From contig OY743176.1 in the NCBI GenBank assembly GCA_963555705.1, positions 58,478,040-58,542,039 on the forward strand: DNA of 64,000 bases. Reading direction: 5' to 3'. This DNA comes from Ligustrum vulgare. Its lineage: Eukaryota; Streptophyta; Magnoliopsida; Lamiales; Oleaceae. The notes below the pieces were generated by a model that was given only the letters and a program-made list of their open reading frames with translations, ran no database searches and was not told the DNA's origin. Position 1 is the stretch's first letter. Every line of letters begins with the position of its first letter. The translations under genes and the position numbers were made by a program. Positions 56,088 to 64,000 of this stretch are shown here, piece after piece.

Positions 56088-56345
56088 CTTACAGTATAGA
56101 ATATCTTACTTTCGGGTAACAGGAATCTTACAAATTTCCTTGACGATGTTCCAAGGTAAATCAGCCAGTAATTTAGATTTATCCCATCTGCCATCAGTAC
56201 TGTAGGAACATATATATTTTCTGCTGTTGTTTTCTTGTTGATAGACTGAGTTTATGATTCCAGATTTCAACCATTGCTCATTCCACATATCTATTTTGCC
56301 TTCTCCAACTTTCCAAGTAATATGTGGCTCCATAATATGTCTAAC
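56088..56345 (-). pseudogene. LINE fragment (zf-RVT upstream region)
   Basis: The minus-strand frame VVRHIMEPHITWKVGEGKID and ADLPWNIVKEICKIPVTRK is the post-RT region of an L1-type LINE. It matches 29840-29934 where they overlap. The other half of the LINE lies across the CACTA element at 61115-61389. Confidence 0.75.
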
Positions 56346-57029
56346 CACTGCAAGAAAATCGGTCAATAGAGACGACAAAAGTCATCTCTGAAACCATAAA
56401 TGTCGTCTCTGTTGTGAAATAGAGACGACAACGTCGCCTCCATTTTTCGTCTTTGTAGACCCGTGGCTATTGGTAATTAGAGTAGACACAGTCGTCTCAA
56501 CTAATTAGAGACGACAATTAGTCGTCTCTAATAAATAAGTATTAGAGACTTTAGAGACGACAATTGTCGTCTCTAATATTAGATATTAGAGACGACATTA
56601 GTCGTCTCTAATAAATAAGTATTAGAGACTTTAGAGATGACAATTGTCGTCTCTAATACTCTATAGAGACAAAAATGTCGTCTCTGTTTGTTACATTGTC
56701 GTCTCAAATGATTGAGAATGAAATGATTTTTTTTTTTTAATACGACCACTATATTTCGTTAATTATTCTATTTTTTTTAATATTAATTATAATTAATTAG
56801 TATAATTCTAAAATTAATTAAGATATTAATATTTTTTAATCATTCTATTATAATTTTTTTATTGTAACAACCAAAACTAATATTTTTCATTTATTAATTA
56901 GTATTGAAATATTGTTAATATTAACAAATATCAAAATATTAATTAACGGATTAATAATTTAAAAAAAAACAGTAGCACTTATTAAGTAATGAAATTTGCA
57001 TTTATACAAAAAAGTCGTAACAGAAACCC

Positions 57030-58215
57030 CTAAGAATCTAAGTCGTCGTCGTCGTCGTCATTCTTCTCATAATATTCGATGTCGTCGTCGTCCCCATCCC
57101 CATCCACCTGAGTCGAGGATCCAACACCACATCCTGTGACCGTGGCTGACCCTGATATCTTTTCCAATATCTGTGCTAACACAGCATTAACTCGAGCAAG
57201 CTCGGACTTTGTCTCAGCCATCTCATGCTCGAGCTCCGCCACACGCGCTGACTCTCCAGTAGCGGGTGAAGTCCCTGTCGACGATGCCGAATTGGAGAAG
57301 CCGGAGACCGTCCGACCAACTCCACGAACGTGGCCCCGCCTATCTCCGAGCACCTCCCGAACGACATTGTGCTCGTCGAATTGTGTCCCCAATAAGCTCG
57401 CCTGCTGTGTCTGCGTCTCCTTCGTCTGGAGCATTTCATACTGAATTTTCAAAAAATGAAATGAGAAACCGATAGCGAAAATTTAAAATTGTAACAAACT
57501 TGAAAAAAAAAAAGTTCGGGATTACATAATACTTACGTGTTGGCGCTCGTCCTGCTCGCTGACCCAGACTTCCCCTTGGTCAGTTTGTCGTGTATGAACA
57601 GACTTCCACGTATCCAAAATGGAAGGCCATTTTTGTGTAACAGGATCCCTCTAAAAATAAATTAAAAATCAATAACTAGTAAATAAAAATAACGATAAAT
57701 AAAACTAGATGCATGAACTATTTTTTTAACTGAAATGCGTAATTAATTCATATTAATATCGATTTAAATAGGACTTAAATTAAATACTAATGAAATCTAA
57801 ATGAATTGATCAAAAACTAAATCCAATCAATTTGCCACTTACGTTGGCGTGGCGTGTTGCCACGATACTCTTGGACCCCTGCAAACTTTGGTAAGGGAGC
57901 TTTGCCCGATTGGCTGCGTTCCTTTGCGACGCAGCCTAAAAAATACAAAGTAAAACATTAAATATGAAAATAATAATAAATTAATAAATAAAAATATAGA
58001 TCATTAAGTACACCTTGAATGATGCACTCTTGAACAAGTATGCACAGTTACCCCACTCGACCATGTCAATGTCTTCAAAGGGTTTTGTGCAGCCATGTAT
58101 TTTGTAGTATTTGTGGGCCTTACCTTTGTACTCTTTGTAGTGCTCAGAAGCGCTCTTGTCAATACCCTTATCAACCCAATGACACTTCTCCTGTGCAATA
58201 TTGCCCTTGGTATTG
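57030..58215 (-). pseudogene. CACTA accessory ORF (transposase_24-like)
   Basis: Pieces in order: 58215-58012 (WVDKGIDKSASEHYKEYKGK, VEWGNCAYLF), about 57945-57842 (RNAANRAKLPYQSLQGSKS), about 57655-57540 (DPVTQKWPSILDTWKSVHT) and 57452-57030 (VREVLGDRRGHVRGVGRT, then a coiled coil AELEHEMAETKSELARVNAV and an acidic DDDDDLDS end). These are hallmark blocks of the plant En/Spm accessory transposase (transposase_24). Junctions look like GT-AG introns. It is comparable with the gene at 24486-25271, but here there is no DUF8039 or Ulp1 part. Confidence 0.75.
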
Positions 58216-58286
58216 AAATAATGTTGTGAAAAAAAAATAGAATTCAACGTTTAATGAAACCTATATAAATTAAATATGATGAAACC

Positions 58287-59153
58287 TTAAAACAATGTAA
58301 AATCTCGTACCTCAACCTCTACGCGAACACGATCCTTTAGATGTTCTGGGACCTTGCTCCATGCAATATTTTTTGCAGTGTGCGCAGTAGCGAACATACG
58401 CTTAAGCCTGGGAGCTAGCGGAAAATAACGTAACACCTTATGCGGGACATTCTTACCAGACGGCTTCCCTACCACTTGAGACCATCGACTTTCAGAGCAT
58501 ATTGGACAAATCTGTTTATCGGCATTCTCCTTCCAGAATAGTGCACAGTCGTTCTTGCAGACGTGAATTGACTCATAGCCAAGCCCTAACTTACTCATTA
58601 GCTTCTTAGCTTCGTAATGTGAATCCACAAGATTTAAATTGGGAAGTGACAACTTCAATAGTTTAAGCAGGTCATCGAACGACTTGTTGGTCCACTTGTT
58701 CATCACTTTAATATGCATCAACTTAGCCAAAAAATTCAATGACAAGAATGAAGAGACACCTGGAAGCAACTCTGAATGCAATGCCTCAAACAAGTTGTCA
58801 TACTCAACGTTAGCTCTTGCCTCCATCGGTTCTCCCCCTACTACATCGTGCAGAATGTCTGCCATCTCATCTCTCGAAACTACTGGCTCCTCCTGTATCT
58901 GTGTGTCTACGAGCACTTCCATTGGTTCTCCATGATAAATCCATCTTTCGTAATGTTCTAAAAAACCATATTGGAATATGTGGTCATCTACAACACTTAC
59001 TAATTGTTTTGCTCTGTTCAGACAATTATTGCATGGACAAGAAAGCATCCCCCTGCCATTTGGCCTGGCCATTCTTATAAATGCTGGAACTCCGTTTGCA
59101 AATTCGATGGACTTACCCCGTATTCTATTCAGTTTTATCCAACTTTTGTCCAT
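58287..59153 (-). pseudogene. tnp2: CACTA tnp2 transposase, N-terminal third
   Basis: The frame starts MDKSWIKLNRIRGKSIEF, the transposase-associated domain with CPCNNCLN and GFLEHYERWIYHGE. It continues with the tnp2 start (FLSLNFLAKLMHIKVMNKWT, HYEAKKLMSKLGLGYESIHV, CPICSESRW). It ends after RLKRMFATAHTAKN, before the catalytic block seen at 24090-24300 in the other element. The accessory ORF begins 70 bases later, so an internal deletion fused the two, as in the 21986 element. Not functional as a transposase. Confidence 0.85.
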
Positions 59154-60690
59154 ATGTATCTGTACTTCGTTTTCACTGTTAAAAGAAACACATTTAACTG
59201 AGAAGTTAGAGTGATGTGAACATGTGCTAACCCCTTATCACTCCAATATATAATTAAAAAATTACAGAATTTGCATTTATCATTCAATAAAGTTTTTAAT
59301 AATCTGAATTATTTATGTTGTTTTTACATTTTAATAATTGTTGTACTAAAAATATTTTTTGTATATTTTGTATTTGTGTTAATTATGTATGATCATTAAA
59401 TTTTATGAATTCTTATCTATATTGCGGATAACAATTTCAGTCCATCGCACTGGTGAAAATCTGTACTTATATATAAAAGTAGGATAGTTTGACAGATTCT
59501 TAAATTCTTTATGTTTTAGTATTATAGTAAATAATTAATATAATGTTATAGTAATTTGTATATTTTTGTTATAATTATTATTATTTTTATTATTAACATT
59601 AGTATTGAATGAGTTCAATCAATAATTTTAATCATCAGTATTTAAATTATTATTTAATCATTGATTTTTTATTTATTTGTTGTTCTTATTTTAAATCCTA
59701 TGCGTAGTCATCAATAATTAAATTGTGTTTTAATTATTAATGATCGAATAATTTGTTATCTTTAATATTACAAATCATATTTTCTAAAATATATATTATA
59801 TATTATTATTAAATATTTTAATAAATTAAGCCTCTGTTCAGCAACTATAATTTTGTTTCGATGCAAAATGTGTGGTTGAGAAATAGTTTGAAAAAATATG
59901 TGATTAAAAAGTGGTTGAAAAAATGTGCTGCTTATAAATAATTTATTAAAAAAGTTATTGAACAAATGTTACTATTGAAGAGTCAATAATTTGATTTTTG
60001 TTTTTAGTTAATAATATTAATAGATGATTAATATTTTTTAATCATTCTTAATTTTAATAAAAATTTTAAAGATTAAAGGGTATAATTTTCTTTATAATTG
60101 TTTAATCTTCAACTTTACTCGATTGTCGTATCATGATAATCGGTATATTCTCAAAATTATTATTTTGACTACTTGTTTTGGTAAATAAAGTTTTATTGGT
60201 CTAAATTCAAATATTTTGACTATTTCTTTTTAAATTATTGTGATGATGTTTTTGAATGAAAATTAAAAACTACGTTAAATACGAGAGACAAATGTAAAAG
60301 TTACGAGAAATATGCATAACCTTTCACATGCATCAATATTTGTGCCACATAATATTATATCAAATATTATATTAAATAAAAATAACTTACCACTAACGTA
60401 AATTTTTCACTTTTCAACTTCGTCAAGCAACGACTTTAAACTCCAAGAACAACGAGACAGCAGGATCTGACATAAAAGAGGACGAAAAATATTATAAATT
60501 AATCGTTTAAAAACTCTATAAAATACAGAATCTTGGGAGTACATATCTTACCAAAATTACAGAACACATTTTGTTCGAAAGTGTCCAAATATCATGTCTA
60601 ATAGATGAAGTAAAATTAGAGAGCAAAAATTGTGGAAATGGGTATAATTTATCAAGAAAATGCAAGAAAAACGTCTGCACATTATTTATA
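59154..60690. other. CACTA internal non-coding region
   Basis: AT-rich sequence upstream of tnp2 on the minus strand, expected to hold the leader and first intron. I see no other gene. Confidence 0.5.
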
Positions 60691-61114
60691 CAGAAGGAAA
60701 TAGAGACGACATTTTGTCGTCGCTAATTCCTCGCGCGGGAAGTTTCCCGCATTTTTACTAACAATTAGAGACGACAACGTCGTCTCTATTCCCACTGATT
60801 AGAGACGACATTTTTGTCGTCTCTATTTATCAGTTATTAGAGACGACACTTGTCGTCTCTATTTCATGGAAATAGAGACGACTATTTGTCGTCTCTAATA
60901 ACTGATAAATAGAGATGACTAAGCCGTCTCTATTTAACGTATTAGAGACGTTAAAAAATGTCGTCTCTATATTCACGAAATAGAGACAACACTTGTCGTC
61001 TCTTTTCCCTGTAAATAGAGACGACGACTTGTCGTCTCTAATTAGAAGGAGTAAATGGCCGCCAGAATAGCGGGAATGTTCCCGCGTTGCCTGATGCCAA
61101 TAGAGACGACAAAA

Positions 61115-61389
61115 CATAAGCATTTCCTGATGCCAATGCTTATGTTTTTCAACGAGTGACATCCTATACTTTCTTTTCAAATGGATAACACCTTTTCTCC
61201 CAAGATGACCAGTGGATGTGTTTGGTCTGTTTATTGTCTCCCCACAAAAAGGCATTGAAAAGTCTTGCAATATGATTAATAACACTCTTGGGGGGTTCAA
61301 GCACATGGAGTAAGTCGAAAGGGATAGAGTTAAGTACTTGTTTGATTAGAGTAAATCTGCCCCCAGTAGATAAGAATTTATGCTCCCAG
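61115..61389 (-). pseudogene. LINE fragment (RT C-terminal region)
   Basis: Across two or three frames the minus strand reads KFLSTGGRFTLIKQVLNSIP, PPKSVINHIARLFNAFLWGD and HIHWSSWEK, the conserved stretch after the RT of L1-type LINEs. It is interrupted at its upstream end by CACTACAACAAAG (61390) and at its downstream end by the CACTA element at 56346-61110. Confidence 0.75.
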
Positions 61390-62540
61390 CACTACAACAA
61401 AGTTCACCTTTTATGGCGTGCATTGCATGCCGTAAAACTGTGCATTGAAATGACAAAGCAAATATGACAATACATCATCAATAATCAATTATAAACTCTA
61501 TTTGAGTCAATCTCATTATTCTCAACTCTATTTGAACTCTCCTCAACAACATTTTCTTGACGATGTCTTTTTATTAAATATTTCTCCATAATCTATTAAT
61601 CTGGAATATGACAAATTGACAATACATCCATCAATAATGAATAATCAATTCAAACTTCCAAAGCAATAAACCAAAAATTTTAACCCCAATACATAAGTTA
61701 AAGTCATAATCAATTCAGTAAAAGTTCAAATTAACAAGAAAAACATGATACATGAAACAATTGAACAACTAACAAGCATACTGAATATAAGTATAAAAAT
61801 GTAATTGATGTCAAGAAAAAGAAATAATCAACATCTCATAGAGTCATAATCAATTCATTAAAAATTTAAAATTTAAAACTTACCAAGTCGCTGAACCGGC
61901 CGGCCAATTAGCAAAACCAAATAGCAATTGGAAATTGGAATTGCTCTGCAGTCTGCTCCCAGCTCCTCAGTCCTCTGCTGAGTGCCTCTCAAGTCTCAGA
62001 TTGGCGAATGGATTGGCGAGGCGACTGACTGCTGCTGGTGGCGAGTCAGCGACGGGCGACGACGGTCGACGTGAGGTAGCAACGCAGGCGCGCAGCCACG
62101 CAGGGAAGGATGAGTGGACGACGCACAGCACTACAGCAGCACAGGCACAGCGTGCGTGCGGGTGCGGGCCGTGCGGCGCTGGGATCTAGCTGAAGCTGGG
62201 CATCGACGGAGGGGAGAGCGCCGGAGCGGGGGCGGGGCTGCTTGACTGCGTCAGCATGGTTGACTGGTCGTAGAGAGTAGACTGGAGAAGAATTCTCGGT
62301 TGGAAGAAAGAAATGAGGGCAGACTGGCTGGAAAATAGGTTGGGGAGCTGGGCTTAGGAAAGGAACTATTCAATTTTTTTGGGCCAAAATTAATTCATGT
62401 GGACGGCCCATTTTCTATCCAAAAATTCCTCAAATGTTAGTGTGGGCCAAGGACCCTCCTGGGCCTTAATTAAATCCGTCCCTGCTTACGGTGTGGATCT
62501 GCACGCCATAAAAGGTCATACCGTAAAAAAAAAAAAGTAT
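61390..62540. mobile_element. CACTA-like inverted-repeat element with GC-rich core
   Basis: Begins CACTACAACAAAG. A perfect 17 bp inverted repeat ACCTTTTATGGCGTGCA lies at 61406-61422, with its complement at 62500-62516. The right terminus is not clear after the A run at 62524-62537. Inside, 61960-62300 is unusually GC-rich, and CCGTCCCTG at 62477 resembles an hAT-like end, so another element may be nested. No protein family recognised in the GC-rich part. Confidence 0.5.
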
Positions 62541-62880
62541 ATGATTACAAACGAACATATAATAATTATATAACAAATTTATAGACATTAATTCATATAA
62601 AATCATGTTTTACGCGATTTCGGTAAACACAAATATTTAGTACGTTTCAATACACAATAACCAAAATGTAAATTTCATCTACATAATTTCAACAACAACA
62701 TGTTTAATGAGATTCACTTCCTTTGCTTTATGAATATGACATTTTTGGGTCCCTCCACTTCCATCTCCGGGCGCTAAGGGGCTTTTGTTTTTGGAACAAA
62801 CGGCCATCTTTTGCTGACGCCTCGAATCAAGCAACTAGTTGCGCATATTTTTCATCCAAACGCGTCAGTCCAAGATTTCT
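62541..62880. other. No gene seen
   Basis: AT-rich sequence, then about 150 bases of more balanced composition. No supportable frame. Confidence 0.45.
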
Positions 62881-63337
62881 TGTTAGAAATTTTATTATAG
62901 ATAATTATTTATCTATGATCCAAAATAAATCATCATGCTGAATTATCAAGAATTAAATAACTGAAGCGGAAGCGTACCTTAATCAAACGTGATTCACGAT
63001 AAACGATTCGGTTGGTTGGATCTTCTAAATCGATACGTAGTCCGTATTTTCTCTCTGATGATGGGATGTCAGACAAGATGAACAGTACGTCGGATTCAGG
63101 GACCATAACCGACTTTATATACTGAATTGCCAATTAACCTAATCCGGCCCATCATGAATTAGGTAATGGCCTGGTATCTACACATAAAAGCCCATACATT
63201 TAATTAGATGCATTAAAGCCCGATATATATTAAAACCTTATTAGATCACTTTAATTGGGCTTAACCAAATTGATAGCCTTTTATTCAATACACAATAATT
63301 CACATATAAGCCCACACGATTGATTAAAATCCTTACA
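62881..63337 (-). mobile_element. 3' LTR of a minus-strand Copia
   Basis: In plus orientation it starts TGTTAGAAATTT at 62881. On the minus strand the LTR start is TGTAAGGATTTT at 63337, directly after the purine tract CAAGTGGGAGAT, typical of this Copia group. A second purine tract (CAGTGGGAGTTT near 63750) would make the LTR 862 bp, so the length is uncertain. Confidence 0.65.
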
Positions 63338-64000
63338 ATCTCCCACTTGGGCTATATGTGTAACCTTACAATTGTGTATCAATCATAACCTTATGAGTAC
63401 TCAGAATTTTGCTATCATTACTGAATGCATCCCCAAACAATCCGGTCCATCAATTATATCAACATAGGATCAAAGCGGCTTTCGCTACATTAATCGTAAC
63501 TAAACCTTCAATGGTCACGTATATCGACATAACTGAATGACATGAATCAAGTATGGATGTGTAGCATGGAAATTACATGTAATGTGATCTTCAACATGCC
63601 TATTTCCAACTGGTCCAACCTTAGTGAGATCATCCTCAAATGAGTTCAGAGATAATAAACCTGAAACCTTACAGCTGTAAATAACTTTAACTTTAAACTG
63701 TATCCGAAGGGACAATAAATGTGTCTAATGCACCCAAAATACAAACTCCCACTGAAACCGAATATCCTTAAGAAATAAAACACCCATATGAGTAATGTAC
63801 TCATAAAAGACCTTGGGTTGTAATACTTTAGTAAGTGGATCCGAAATTATGGAGTTTGTCCCAATGTGCTCTTATTGACACATGTCCACTCTGAACTGTA
63901 TCCTTCACAACCAGGAACTTATGTCAATGTATTTTGACTTAGTTGAGCTCCTGTTGTTACTGGAATATAAATCTGCTGAGTTATTGTCACAATATAACTT
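63338..64000 (-). pseudogene. pol: Copia RNase H end and 3' region
   Basis: The minus strand from 64000 to about 63790 reads remnants of the Copia RNase H C-terminus: a CDNNSA-like start, then TTGAQLSQ, VKDTVQSGHV-like text, HIGTN and ISDPLTKVLQPKVFYE, split over more than one frame. 63338-63780 is the non-coding tail before the LTR. The rest of the element lies beyond the window. Confidence 0.65.

Larger units (their letters stand above)
56346..61110 (-). mobile_element. CACTA transposon (GAGACGAC family) inside a LINE
   Basis: The left terminus is CACTGCAAGAAAATCGG. Both ends carry arrays of AGAGACGACANTTGTCGTCTCT (56370-56705 and 60700-61110). Genes on the minus strand: tnp2 N-terminal part (59153-58287), then transposase_24-type accessory pieces (58215-57030). 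A clean right terminus is not recognisable: the last repeat is at about 61090-61101 and LINE sequence resumes by about 61150. The GAGACGAC motif links it to the fragment at 13021. Confidence 0.85.

Noticed and set aside
61935..62189. An Ala/Arg-rich 84-codon frame in the GC-rich island
   Set aside because: Composition follows the GC content and no motif is recognisable, so I do not call it a gene.

Overview
The window is nuclear DNA from a flowering plant, most likely a eudicot. It is visibly AT-rich and is built almost entirely of transposable elements (Copia and Gypsy LTR retrotransposons, CACTA transposons, a hAT-type MITE, an L1-like LINE) plus broken fragments of host genes. The LTR elements use the plant initiator-methionine primer site (TGGTATCAGAG). 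I found no intact single-copy host gene, no tRNA or rRNA gene and no CRISPR array.

Layout. 1-3172: a Gypsy LTR fragment, then a Gypsy gag, primer site, LTR and pol tail in the unusual order pol-LTR-gag. 3173-12000: a duplicated, F-box-pseudogene-bearing segment (copy A) carrying a 1.0 kb CACTA derivative and a 1.4 kb solo LTR. 12784-14378: hAT-like, CACTA and Gypsy debris, the last lying inside a minus-strand Copia element (14379-17858). 18500-29935: a three-level nest, with a LINE holding a complete Copia element (18805-29619), which itself holds a 5.9 kb CACTA element (21986-27911) encoding a truncated tnp2 transposase and a multi-exon DUF8039-Ulp1 protein. 29935-33800: more F-box-type repeat, an LTR scrap, a chimera of a nuclear poly(A)-binding-protein RRM fragment and an LRR fragment, and a truncated Copia. 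33802-36240: the 5' part of another CACTA and a decayed Gypsy end. 36240-43465: Gypsy debris, namely a small non-autonomous plus-strand element abutting a minus-strand Tat-like gag/protease element. 43466-45056: a second copy of the Copia gag fragment and a palindrome-rich CACTA end. 45057-49320: F-box-type repeat copies D and B. 50401-54460: a CACTA accessory ORF split by a 1.7 kb solo LTR. 56088-61389: a LINE split by a CACTA element. 61390-64000: a CACTA-like inverted-repeat element and the 3' end of a minus-strand Copia.

Several insertions can be read exactly because the window also contains the empty site or both target duplications: CTT and TAT (3 bp) for two CACTA elements, CTTAGAAT (8 bp) for the hAT MITE, ATATA and TACAT (5 bp) for two solo LTRs, and CCCAT (5 bp) for the Copia. 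These give a relative history: the F-box segment was duplicated first, then each copy collected its own insertions.

The most interesting items are the CACTA pair of one family (a larger coding element and its 1.0 kb deletion derivative) with an apparently intact Ulp1-type protease gene, the PABN-LRR chimeric fragment, and clusters of short GC-rich palindromes in several LTR-like regions. None of these is clearly a new biological system; they are described as leads.
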